Of a stretch of 64,000 nt of DNA, positions 23,787 to 34,648 are shown piece after piece. The DNA is taken from NCBI GenBank assembly GCA_022497155.1, contig MU385736.1, positions 248,001 through 312,000 of the forward strand, read 5' to 3'. How positions within the stretch are numbered: position 1 is the stretch's first letter; the number at the start of each line of letters is the position of its first letter. The notes under the pieces are model-generated. The model was given only the letters and a program-made list of their open reading frames with translations. It ran no database searches and was not told where the DNA came from. This DNA is from Whalleya microplaca. Its lineage: Eukaryota; Ascomycota; Sordariomycetes; Xylariales; Xylariaceae. The translations under genes and the position numbers were made by a program.

Positions 23787-24294
23787 GCTCACTTTGTGAT
23801 TTTCAATATGTACAGGGACCTTTGGGCGTATATGGTTTATATGATCTTATTTCCATCCTAAAATATATAGTACATTCGCAACATAATCGTTCTTCGTCGA
23901 ATTAATGTGAATGTCATGAAGACTAAGATTCCCAGGTCGCTTGTAACCCTGCAGTGTATGAAGCTATCCCTATAAGGGTCATGACAATTATATTATACAA
24001 TTACATACATCATGAAGTTCTCGTTAGTCTCACTGGCTACTGAAGGTGGAATAAGGTGTCCGTACAATATTCACAGACGATTACCATGGTAGCCAGCGTA
24101 TAAGAGGTGGTATATTTCTATCAAAGGTTCGTAACTGGCATAAATATACTAATCGGATACCTAAGAGTTTACTCTTCTAACGATTTTCACCCCGGATGTC
24201 TCGACTACTTCATCTGGTACCCATATGCGTGTATACAGATATGAATATGCATATAATGATCTTCTGATAATTCATAGTTGCACCAGAGTTCGAC
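23787..24294. other. Intergenic between convergent sedolisin 1 and UstYa A
   Basis: About 0.5 kb of 3' flanking sequence. Nothing recognised. Confidence 0.35.
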
Positions 24295-25498
24295 TCACCA
24301 GTCTTCTCCATCTGGATAGGCAGGGCCTATTATACGGGTCTAAATAAGCGAATATCTTTTTAACAGCATAGAAAGAATAATAATAAATGCACGTACCTTT
24401 TGTAGGGTGAATTAGCCATCCCGGTTTCATCATGTTTACCGTACGCTTTTTTGTCCACTCCTCGATCTTTTTCCAATTGGCACATTGATGAGAGGTGGAG
24501 TTTGCTACCGGGACCATGATGTTAGAGTTCCATTGAAAAGTGATTACTCCGACATCAGCGTGACACATGGCGGATTGGCGGAGGAAATCGAGGCAGTGAT
24601 CTAAACATATAGGATGAGTAACTGATGCCATGCCTCAAAGAATAATCAGGGGGTTATCACCTTTGTGCATACGGTTGATGTCTCTTTCTTTAGGTGTTTC
24701 ATCTGGAGTATAGATCTCAGGGTAGGTATACTGGTAGAGCCGTTTCTGCAATAGATTAGGTGCTTATTCGACTATCACGCATAATTGTATTACGTACAAT
24801 GCAGTGGAGCTCGTGATAGACATTGAGAGTACCGAGGAAGCCCTCTCCGTCTGGCATAGCTACGCCAAATTGGTCCCGGCCGTACTCCTTCATTATTTCA
24901 GGCTCAAGCATTATATTCTCGTCTATTCATAATTAGCAATAGAAAACTATTCTGACAGAAGAAACAACTTGCTATTGAGAAGGTTGTGCCAGTTTTGATC
25001 GATCTCGTCTCGCGGAAGCCCAGAAAAGGGGCCATGCACCATGTCATTTTCATCGAAAACGTGTGCTTCCCATTCTACAGCGTCGTTCGCCGGTGCTATA
25101 TGAAATGGTAATGAGTACTTGATATTTATTGCCGTCTCTCATGCTAACTTACTGTTGACAAGTTGAGGGCCATATCTGCGTAACCTGTTGACCTCAGACC
25201 GGAGAGACACAACTGTTCCAATATAGACAGCGAGTAGTATTAGGTGCACGAGAGCAAACCCAAGCCACCATAATCCCCTGCGAGACGGACGCCTAGAGCG
25301 AAGGTTCTTGATTTCATTTTCACTGAGGAAAGACTCCTCGCTCTCTGATCCGTCGGTCGAGCTCTTTCCGTTGGCATTTGACGCAGCTTCCTTATTAGAG
25401 ACTCCCTGACCTTTGAAGAAAAACGAAGAAGACTTTTTCACGGAAAACATATTGTATCGTCCAGCTTCACAGACTGACTCTGTTCGCTTAGTATTCAA
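24295..25498 (-). CDS. UstYa-like oxidase A (DUF3328)
   Basis: Member of the UstYa/DUF3328 family, whose characterised members carry out oxidative cyclisation or other oxidations of ribosomal peptides (dikaritins) in fungi. Six exons fit: 25498-25153, 25095-24973, 24922-24798, 24745-24661, 24600-24397 and 24326-24295, giving 304 residues. One transmembrane helix (about 77-98, WWLGFALVHLILLAVYIGTV) makes it a type II membrane protein. The two HxxHC metal-binding motifs that define the family are HELHC at 193-197 and HKDHC at 225-229, followed by DFLRQSAMCH, and the end is HPTKGPAYPDGED. Intron 2 has a GC donor. It is head-to-head with sedolisin 2 across a 544-bp promoter and shares exon lengths with UstYa C, so the two are paralogues. 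Confidence 0.93.
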
Positions 25499-26042
25499 AA
25501 GAAAGATGAGTTTGGACTCAAGCCTATTGGAACAATGTTAAGCCAGCTTGCTCGTTTACCAGAGTAAACTGGCTGTCAGCTTCCGACTGTGGCGAGGTCA
25601 ACCCAGAATCGACATGAGTGCATACGAAGTCCTCATCCTCCTTGTAATGACTGGGGTTACAAGGGTTACATAGGTATGGAATGCTTACGGAATGACCAGC
25701 TGGGTTTAATGTGGAGTCAGTGACTTTGCATCATTCTATACCTAATCAGGAGGGCTTGCTGCTCTAAGCGCGCTCTCATTGGCTATCCGCTAAAGCTACT
25801 AAATGCGTAGTGATCTTCACTACGCCTCTAACAATTTTGTGTTAGCCATGTAGCCCAATGAGGCGAACGCCTACGAAATGGCACATGTTCGACCGTATCC
25901 TGGTTCCGTGATAGAGTCGCAAACGAGAGTCAAACCTTACACCGGTACCTCGTTTGTTCCGTCCTTAGCTGTCTTTGACGAGATTCTTACGTGGTTGGTG
26001 TACATCGTCGGTTCTTACCTCTAAAGCTGATTTAGGGTCATA
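25499..26042. promoter_or_regulatory. Divergent promoter, UstYa A and sedolisin 2
   Basis: The 544 bp between the two start codons must hold both promoters. A perfect 9-bp inverted repeat with a 3-bp spacer lies inside it (see the separate entry). No other motif could be assigned. Confidence 0.6.
25805..25825. promoter_or_regulatory. Inverted repeat, candidate transcription factor site
   Basis: GCGTAGTGA, three bases, then TCACTACGC: both arms match perfectly. It lies 217 bp upstream of the sedolisin 2 start and 307 bp upstream of UstYa A. The right half extends to ACTACGCCTC, which recurs in the promoter of UstYa B at 32215-32224. Operator function is inferred from position and symmetry. 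Confidence 0.45.
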
Positions 26043-28044
26043 ATGTTATGGGCATCGGCCGTGATATTAACGAGCTGGTTTCAATTGACATTGGCTTCGA
26101 CTCTGAGCGAGGTCTCATCATCACATGTTTTAAAAGAGCGCCATGTCGTACCACGGGGCTGGACTCGCGTCAGGCGAGCCCCTACAAATCATCTCATCAA
26201 ACTACACATTGGACTCGTACAAGGGAACTTTGGGGAGTTAGAGAGGCACCTGGGAGAGATATCAGATCCGTTGCACGAAAGGTTTCGCCAACATCTCACT
26301 GAGGACCAAGTCAACAGCATCATACAGCCTTCAGATGACACGATTAATACCGTAACAGGCTGGCTAGGAGACTGTGGAATCCGGACAGAGGAGCTTGAGT
26401 TCACCCCGGCGAAAGACTGGATTATCACCCCGGCGCTGCCAGTCTCCTTGATCGAGAATCTTCTCCAGACGTCGTACCATGTGTACCGAAGAGGACATAA
26501 AGAGATTGTCCGGGCAGAAGAATGGTCTCTTCCGCTTCAACTACATGGGCTAATTGACATAGTACAGCCAACGACCTCTTTCATCCATCTGCGCTCCCTC
26601 GCTGTTACAACTAATTCCAGAGGACCGGCTAACAATGACACGACACCCACCTCCTTGAACGATGCAGCTGAAGATCTTCCCGATGGTCTCGATATCTTGA
26701 AAGGCATCGACTTAGACAATCTACCAGATGACTTGACAGCTGACAAGGCTTGCAACACGAGCGCTGTCACCCCGATATGCTTGCGCACACACTACGGTAC
26801 TTTGAATTATAAGGCCCAAGCGGCCGACAAGAATAGTATGGCCCTAAGCAACTATCTGGGAGAGTTCAACAATCGCTCTGATATCAGCCATTATCTTAAG
26901 ATGTACCGGCCGGAGGCCGCCCGTGCCGCAGAGGAGTTCGCTATCAAGGAAATTGCCGGTGGAATCAATCAGCAGACTCCAGCCAACAAGTCACAATTGG
27001 ATGATGGTGATGGTAAAGAAGGTAACCTTGATGCTCAAGTTATGCTTGGCATTGGATATCCTACGCCCCTAATCACTTATACTACTGGAGGAGATCCGCC
27101 GCCCTACGATCCGGACGTATCACTACCGGAAAATACCAACGAACCCTTCCTCACTTGGCTCCAGTACGTTCTTGCACAGCCTGAACTACCCACCGTTATC
27201 AGCACGTCCTACGCTGACGCTGAGTACACGGTGCCTCCCTCGTATGCTAAAAGAGTCTGCAACGGCTTCGCTCAGCTCGGCGCACGGGGCGTGAGCGTTA
27301 TCTTTGGGTCCGGCGACTGGGGTGTTGGGAAACCGGAGCAGTGTCACGCACCAGATGGAACGCCGCGTTTCGTCGCACGATTCCCTGAGAGTTGCCCATA
27401 CGGAACATCGGTCGCAGCCACGCGGAACATCGATCCGGAAATAGTGGCCTACAACGATCGCAACGGCTTTGTCAGCGGGGGCGGGTTCAGCGAATATTTC
27501 CCTCGTCCCGCTTACCAGAATGACACTGTTGAATCGTATATCTCGAAACTAGGAGGCACGCATGAGGGTTTATATAATCCCACTGGCCGTGCATATCCTG
27601 ATGTAGCCGCTATGGGCTACAGGATTGTGACAATATGGAACGGAACGGTCAAGGTTGTTGACGGGACCAGCGCTTCCGCACCGATATTTGCAGGTGTCAT
27701 GGCTCTTGTTAATGATGCCTTGATTGCTGATGGCAAGCCCCCTATGGGTTTCCTTAATCCGTGGCTCTATTCTGGTGGCTTTAAAGCCTTCAGGGATGTC
27801 ACCCAAGGCTCAACGAGAGGCTGTAACACAGATGGGTTCCCGGCTGTGGAGGGATGGGATGCAGCAAGTGGTTTTGGTACACCCGTGAGTATTTTGCACG
27901 TTTATGACATACTTCGTGACCTCTTTTCTTTTCCTTCTTTCTTAATGCCCCATGCTTACATGTGAACAGTGGTTTCCAGATTTTAAAGTATTGGCTGGCC
28001 AAAGTAAATTCAGGTCTACTAGGCCGTGGTACATACCAGGGTAA
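26043..28044 (+). CDS. Sedolisin / tripeptidyl-peptidase-like S53 protease 2
   Basis: Paralogue of the S53 protease at 21659, with 638 residues in two exons (26043-27884 and 27970-28044). It has a signal peptide (about residues 1-18) and a pro-kumamolisin region (HLTEDQVNSIIQP). The Glu and Asp of the catalytic site are in EGNLD, SGGGFSEYF follows, and the nucleophile Ser is in DGTSASAP. The last exon is 75 nt, exactly as in sedolisin 1, and the intron before it is in the same place, so the pair arose by duplication; the other two introns of sedolisin 1 are absent here. It shares a divergent promoter with UstYa A, which suggests co-expression with the peptide pathway. A role in trimming Kex2-released peptide units is possible but unproven. 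Confidence 0.93.
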
Positions 28045-28728
28045 GAAACTTAATATCAATATATAGAAACGACCTGATGCCTAGAAATTGAGACGTACCA
28101 AGCTATATAAGTTGTGTGATGCCTATTTCTAATAAGGAAATCGGAAGGGGGAGATTTTAATGACAATCAAAATCATGATATTTACTATCTCGGAATACCT
28201 AGTAGGAGAATGATGTGCGATAGCCCATCGCATATATATCACAAATGTAAAAAAGACATACAAATTTCAATCTCAAGTGTCAAATAGACGGCGTTTGGCC
28301 TCAACGAAAGGGACCGCGAAACTTAATTATATTTCACAAGCGCACAATACGATTTTACTACGAATTCAAATCACTACCTAATTAGATGATTGCATATACA
28401 CAAGTATCGTAACAAAATTAACATCAAAATTTGAGAAGCATGGAAATGAAAACCGTCACTTGTTGCTGACTGAATTTCATATGGTTTGGTGCATTCAACG
28501 CAAAGAACGCGGTATGCGGCGTAGAAGGCTCACTCCCACAATACGGATAGCTTCCAACTAGACCTTAACCGACCATAAACGTCCCACATATAGCCATTGA
28601 CATGCCGTATTACTGCTGCTTGACCATACAATGACCTCCTCTTAACATGAGTTAACGACTTTAAACGGCCTTCATTTTGATGGTACCTGTATGCCTATAC
28701 AAGGGAAGCAATACTCCTACGTAGATAC
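28045..28728. other. Intergenic between convergent sedolisin 2 and OPT genes
   Basis: About 0.7 kb of AT-rich 3' flanks with nothing recognised. Confidence 0.35.
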
Positions 28729-31552
28729 CTAGCATACACCAGCAGGACACCCAAATCCTGTTGACCACCGCTGCCCCCCAACGCCTAAAATCGACAACAC
28801 GCAATTGATCGTGCCCCCAATACCCTCTCCAGCGACAAGACCAGCAGCAACACCAAAAGCATAGTGCTCATAGCCCTCGTGGCTCCTCCAACGCCAGACC
28901 TTGGCAAACAGGGCACCCATCATCATCGTGATGCCCGTCTGTGGAGATGGTAGGGTGAAGGCTAGCGCCAGAATCATCATGTTTGGCAGGTAGTGGCGGA
29001 CGTACTGAAATCGTCCCACAAACAGAAAGTGTCTTAACAAGACTAGAAGAGCAGCACTAAACGCTAAACCGATGGAGAAGTACACGCTAGATGGGGGAAT
29101 AGGCGACGATGGCTCGCTAGCGGCGATGGCAACAGCCCTCCAGGCCGCGACGGCAGGTCCTGGAAACTCACATGATTCTCCAGAGGCTTCCTCCTCCGGG
29201 CTAGCAATGATGCATGGATATGCCTTCGCGAAGAGTACAAACACTGCTGGGGCAACCAGTGTGGCAATCAGCGTTCCTATCAACTGGGCTGCGTATTGAA
29301 GTCGCGGGGGAGTCTGCAATAAGAAACCCACCCGGAAATCGCCAATCAGATCTGCAAGTCCCTTGTTAGAAAACCAAAATATTGTCTATGCACATTTGAA
29401 CCGTGTTTGGAGACTCACCACAGCCCTGGCTTGCGCCGATGTTAGTAAGGCTAGCCCCAAGCAGGTTCAGGCGTTGAGCAGCTGTAACACTTCCGCCCGC
29501 TGCACGAGTGACGCTACTCAGGATGACCTGTGACACTTTGGAGATTGCATTTAGAGGAGTAGTATCTGGAAGTAGGTAGGGACCGATCCATTAGTTTCGG
29601 TACTGCACAGTCTCCGTTACAGATAACGGAATTAAGGGAAAGCCACATACCTGTTGCGCCAGTAGCCTGGATGGCAACTAGTGATAAGCAAAATGCTAAG
29701 AATAGGGCCAGCAATGCCTCGAGGAATGACATTTCGAATTGTAATTTGGTCAAAACGCCTGCTAATATAATAAGGATGATAACACCTGGTGCCCACATCC
29801 AGGTTGCGATATCCTGGTTGTCATGTACGCTATGCGGTAATTCATGAGTGGTTTTTCCCTCATCTTCGACGATGCTATACTCGTAAGATACATGCCGGGG
29901 TAGCAGACGCCGTATGATAGAAGTAGTAGCCTTGGCAGAAAGAAGACCGAACTTCCAGAGAACACGCCATTGGCAACTTAGTTCTATATAACATTAAAGT
30001 TATTACTATTTCTTGAATAGTCAAGAGATGAAGGGGGAGGGAACTCACCTACAAATGCTACAGCCAACGTACAGGCAACGCCTGGCCACAGTAGCCAATA
30101 CCGAGGGCTCGGGTGACTGGCACTAGCAAATTCAGTTGACATCGACTTGTAAGACATCAAGCCAGTCCAACCAGGTTGGGAAGAGATGTGGTCGCCGAAA
30201 GCGATTTTCCGAGACACAAGGTACGGTCCTATGATGCCCCTATACAATTCTACGGGTTAGCTTAGACATATCAATAGCTTTGTTGCAGATTGGCTATAGC
30301 AGCTTACCATGCAAGGATTGATCCGGCAAAGAACGAACAGGCTACTCCGAAGTCTACCAACATCCCAGATCCAATCATAGCTGGTGACCTACAGCATACT
30401 AAAGTCAGTATTTTGCTCTCAGTCAGTTGAGCAATCAGCTGAGGATTCTTCTCTCAAAACATGATCAAAGGTGAAACAACTCTAGATGTTACTTACCATT
30501 CGAGAAACCACCCCCAGCTCTCGGCAGCAATAAATAAGTTACGACCAACATTGATTTCTGCAATCCAGGTAAAGATATGCCAATTCTGAGATATAATCAG
30601 TCAGTCATACATTTGGCAAGCAAGTCCCAGAAAATCATCTACAGGGTCGCGGCTTAGATAATGACTTACCCAGAAGATACCCACTGCAAACTGAGACACT
30701 ACCCTCAGAATCATGGCGGCCAAAAAAGCATACAAGGTTGCCTTCATCTTACGAGCGGCAACTTGCTCGCCATCTGCGGCTGAGTGCATGCTCCGAATCG
30801 TGATAGCCGTTGCCATGGAAGAAGGGAATATGAGGTTGAGCTCTCGAGCAACATTTTCGATGAAGAACCGTCGCACTAATTTGTTAAGCATAAGGCAAAG
30901 CCTTCAAGAACAGGCCACTTGACTAGGAAGTACATACGAGGGACAATAGACAGGAGACCAAAATACCCCCCGATAGCGGTGAGCGTGACAATCCGGAAGA
31001 AGTCCTCTGCTGGCGTTTTCAACAAGCCTAGCTGATACAATGCTGGGATAGCTGATATGAAAACATTCGACATACCGCCCGAAGCCGTGGCTACGGTCTG
31101 CACGATGTTGTTCTCATGTGGACCGAACTCATGCTTCGAACCAGCAGCCCATTTCTTTAGCACCGAAAAACCTACGATAGCCTAATTATATTATAATGAT
31201 TAAATCAGCAGTTCTCGATACCGCGGCCAAGATTTGGCCTGTAGATTTGATGATAAAATTAAGAGGAATGGACCCTACATACACCAAGAATATTCGCCGA
31301 CGTTGTCCATCCTGCCCTCAGACCAAGGTAGATGTTAGAAGCATTGACCAGAGCACCACAAAGGCTACCCAGCAAAATAGCTCGAGGCGTGACAATGTCG
31401 ACAATTGGTGCTGCCGGCGCTGTCTCAAAGGGAATGAAAGGATCGTTAGTAGAGACTTCTGCGCCCGATTCAGCGTCAACAGGTCCATCGTCACTACATC
31501 TGTTTGCCTCTTCAGGATCACTGTTAACTCGTGGGAGCGGGTAGAAAGACAT
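28729..31552 (-). CDS. OPT-family oligopeptide transporter
   Basis: Proton-coupled membrane carrier of the oligopeptide transporter superfamily (OPT/YSL type), 637 residues. Nine exons join in frame: 31552-31283, 31181-30938, 30875-30670, 30585-30497, 30388-30308, 30239-30049, 29983-29651, 29565-29419 and 29351-28729. Family marks include GSLCGALVNASNIYLGLRAGW in the first helix, GPHENNIVQTVATASGG at about 110-126, the VPLRRFFIEN and LIFPSSMATA blocks, an AWGIIGPYLVS segment and CDLIGDFRVGFLL. The frame is clean. It is head-to-head with UstYa B (830-bp promoter), between the S53 pair and the precursor gene. Inferred role: moving small peptides, such as the mature product, trimmed spacers or digestion products. 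Direction and substrate cannot be read from the sequence. Confidence 0.92.
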
Positions 31553-32382
31553 TGAGTATTCACGATAATTTCTACGTTTGAGGCCAATATCTTCGAAATA
31601 TTCAATAAGATAGTTGGAATTTGCGGCAACTGGTCAAATCCTGACCTCTCGACGAACCAATCCCAGGAGACTAAGCTCTTGAGACAAGAGCAGCAGGGAG
31701 GCAGGGGGGAGCGGAACGTCAATCCGTACTTAGCGTACAGCGGTACCAACAGTCCTGTAAGTGACCCAATCTGTATCTGAGCTGCAAAGATCGGCGATTG
31801 GGCATTCCAATGACAATTCGACTTGGTGGTGCCGTTGGGAGCTGATCCCCTGTAGAGGGGTCTAGATCCATGTGTCTTTCTCGTGGTCAACATCGTTGCA
31901 TGCATAACCGACGAGACCCACACAGAGGTACGACGCTTGATACCCAGTCAGCCTTGCGATGCATTGTCATTGTGCATATGCGCCAGACCCTTACAGCATA
32001 TGCGCCAGACCCTTACAGCACATATCCCGTGGGCAAAGTTGAGCTTAATAGTAAGCTAAATTTAGCTTATCTTGAATCCTTCCTCGGCTCCGAATCCAGA
32101 CCCGGTATAGCATTATTCGTTTAAATCAATATGAAAATAGCTTCATCAGTCACTGTATAGGTTCGTGACATTGCAGGATTGTGACAGGTTTCTCACATAG
32201 AACAGTCGATTATGACTACGCCTCGTCTGAGGCCTTGACCTTCGGAAGCAACCGTTCTTCGAAGCCGACTAAGACAAATCTTCATACTTGCGTCTTCTTT
32301 CCTCCCATTCCAAAAACCCAGCCAACACTCCTTCAAGTACACAACGAAAGTTGCTAGGCATCTTTCGACAGCTCTAAACACC
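31553..32382. promoter_or_regulatory. Divergent promoter, OPT transporter and UstYa B
   Basis: The 830 bp between two start codons. It contains a 22-bp tandem duplication (31974-32017) and one CTACGCC element (32216-32222), 161 bp upstream of the UstYa B start. ORFs inside it (31318-31923, 31870-32124) look like shadows. Confidence 0.5.
31974..32017. repeat. 22-bp tandem duplication
   Basis: Two exact adjacent copies of a 22-bp unit that begins GCATATGCGCCAG and ends CCCTTACA, followed by a partial third start (GCACATAT). It lies in the divergent promoter of OPT and UstYa B. The function is unknown. Confidence 0.85.
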
Positions 32383-33706
32383 ATGGCGCCCTACTTCTAC
32401 AAACTGCCTCAGTGGAATTGGTCAAAGTCTGCCAAAAAATCATACACTTCCATCCCTGGGGGTTCACCTACATTCCAAGACAGAACGTCGATAGACCATG
32501 ACTCTAACGATGGCCTCCTGGAGAAGGGTGGTCGAGAAACGAGTGTGAAATATGTGCGGCGGCCTATATGGAAGAACAGTACGTATTCCGGCCCTTTGTG
32601 TGTTCTTTCATATTGTCTTGGGGGCGACGCCTGTCTATAGAGCGTTGCTGGAGCTAGACCTCCTGAGACTTCAATTGGGACATACAAAAAGGGCAATTAC
32701 CAATCATTGATTGCATATAGCACGGTTCCTGGCAGCACATTGCGCTCTGTTCGCAGTGTATGTGTTCATTCTGTTCCTTGTAGCCAATGATAAAGGAGGT
32801 GCTAGGTATTATGGAATGCCATTCTGTAAGTCTTGTGATTTCGATATAGATTAGTGTGGTAAAACCGGGCTGACGAAGGTGATTAGCTCCCGCTAGAGAT
32901 GTCTTGGTATATGAAGAGACTAAATTCACTTTGGAGGACCACATTCAGGAGAGCGGGGAGTACTCTGGCAAACCCAGTCCATCCCTCGATAAGGCTTGGC
33001 ATGATCTGTTGAACGGTAAGATCTTGAGCCCCAGTCCCATATCGCCATTAGCAATTATCTAGCTCATCGTCGAATGTGTCTATAGATGAGAACATCCTAA
33101 TCGAGCCCGAGTATATCAAACATTACGGGAAAGAAGACACGGCAGTTGAGGTCCCGGAAGGTGGCCGCTATGTTGGTACTCTCAACGTTTATCATGAGCT
33201 TCACTGCCTGAAGAGAATTCGTCAGTATATGTACTCGGATTACTATTTCCCTGGGATCTCGGCTCATGACCTGGAGATGAATCGTTTACACAACGGTGAG
33301 TGATGTTTTTCGTTTTGTACCATGTCAGCACCTCGCTTTACATATATTCACATGCCTGACAGAACATTGCATCGACTTCCTACGCCAGTCTGCGATGTGC
33401 CACGGCGACATTGGTCTTATTGCGTATAGTTGGCGCGCAGAAGATCGCATGCCATTTGCAAACGCAACGAGTCATCAATGCATTAACTGGGATCGATTTT
33501 CGCAGTGGACCAAAGCGCGCTCCGTTGATATGATGAAGCCAGGCTGGCTGATCCACCCTACCAGAGGTTCGACTCCACCCCCTAAACGTATTCTATTTAC
33601 TATCCAATCTAACTCGAATCATGTCGCAGGGCCTGCTTATCCTGATGGAGAGGGGGATAAAATTGGCGCCTATGAAGCAGAGCATGATGGCCACGGCGGA
33701 CATTGA
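32383..33706 (+). CDS. UstYa-like oxidase B (DUF3328)
   Basis: Second UstYa-family protein of the cluster, 306 residues. Exons 32383-32578, 32721-32825, 32887-33015, 33086-33295, 33363-33566 and 33630-33706 join in frame. The second exon encodes the transmembrane anchor (HCALFAVYVFILFLVA, about 70-85), and SPARDVLVYEE begins the lumenal domain as in other members. The HxxHC motifs are HELHC at 180-184 and HNEHC at 212-216, with DFLRQSAMCHGDIG after the second. Its 210-nt fourth exon equals the summed lengths (125 + 85) of two exons in paralogues A and C, so one intron was lost precisely or gained in the others. The C-terminal tail (EAEHDGHGGH) is longer than in A. It is divergent from the OPT gene. 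Inferred role: oxidation or cross-linking of the released peptide units in the secretory lumen. Confidence 0.93.
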
Positions 33707-34525
33707 TCTGCTTTTAGGATTCTTGCTTGTGGTGATGGTAGTATTTCCTCTTTTGATGTCAGGAATGATTCAAATGATATATTGAATCACGGCACTCTAA
33801 TCTGGATGATATAGTTCAGTCGAAATTTTCACTGTTACCATATTCAAGCTAGTCAAACTACCTAGGTACATGCGCGTTTGGTTTGTTGCTCGCATGGTTA
33901 TCTTTCTTAATTCATGTATCGGCCGGAGTATTGGGCTGTACGAAACAACTGCACTTTTCGTTTCTATCAGCCAACTCGTATTTTCACCCCCTTCTGTGAA
34001 TGCCAGAAGAATCAAGGACTTTTCAAGTATGCGTCAATAGAAAATCAAACACTGGAACCTGGTTTCATCAACAGAAAGAACATGCGAGTTACTGTGCTAG
34101 TTGTGCAATGCCTACAACGCGCGTCATTGGTAGAAATCCCAGACATTTGAATCATAAGACTAGGACTAATCTTAAATAATTCTTTGTTGTCACAGGAATA
34201 TGACGGTATTGTACATCCTTATCATGAAGAGTGTTATCCTAACTGTGATTGGAAATTGAATCAGATGCAACTTGTGAAGAAGGAGAGATAAGGTGGTGAA
34301 AAGGTGCTTAATTGGTCTTATTTTCATACAAACGAGTAACTGTATAGTAGAATCGTGTAGCAGACATCTGATCTAGTTGCTCGTAATTCATGGAAATCTT
34401 TAACCTATGGGTCTCATGGCCTTCCCATCTATTGGGTTTCATCCCACCACATATTCCTATCATGTTAACCTACATTATAACAGTTTCTTATAGAACTTGA
34501 AGCTGAACATGTCAAGTGTGAATAC
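33707..34525. other. Intergenic between UstYa B and the MULE relic
   Basis: About 0.8 kb downstream of UstYa B. An ORF at 33914-34150 has no domain. Nothing else recognised. Confidence 0.35.
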
Positions 34526-34533
34526 CTAAACGA
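34526..34533. repeat. Target site duplication, left copy
   Basis: CTAAACGA directly abuts the left end of the element and recurs at 37479-37486 at the right end. An exact 8-bp direct repeat is what a transposon insertion leaves. Confidence 0.85.
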
Positions 34534-34648
34534 CGGTACGGTTATAATGACTGTATAAGCTGTTAAAGTGACTGTGTTCTAACTTATTTCGGTTAGGTAG
34601 GTTAGGTACGTATCCCGTAGTACATTTTATTAAGAAACGGATATACTT
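34534..34648 (+). repeat. Left terminal inverted repeat of the MULE
   Basis: Starts CGGTACGGTTATAATGACTG. It matches the reverse complement of 37364-37478 over about 115 bp with a dozen or so differences, largely C/T or A/G. Confidence 0.88.

Noticed and set aside
31318..31923. A 201-codon ORF upstream of the OPT gene
   Set aside because: It overlaps the first OPT exon in another frame, and no domain or conserved composition was seen.
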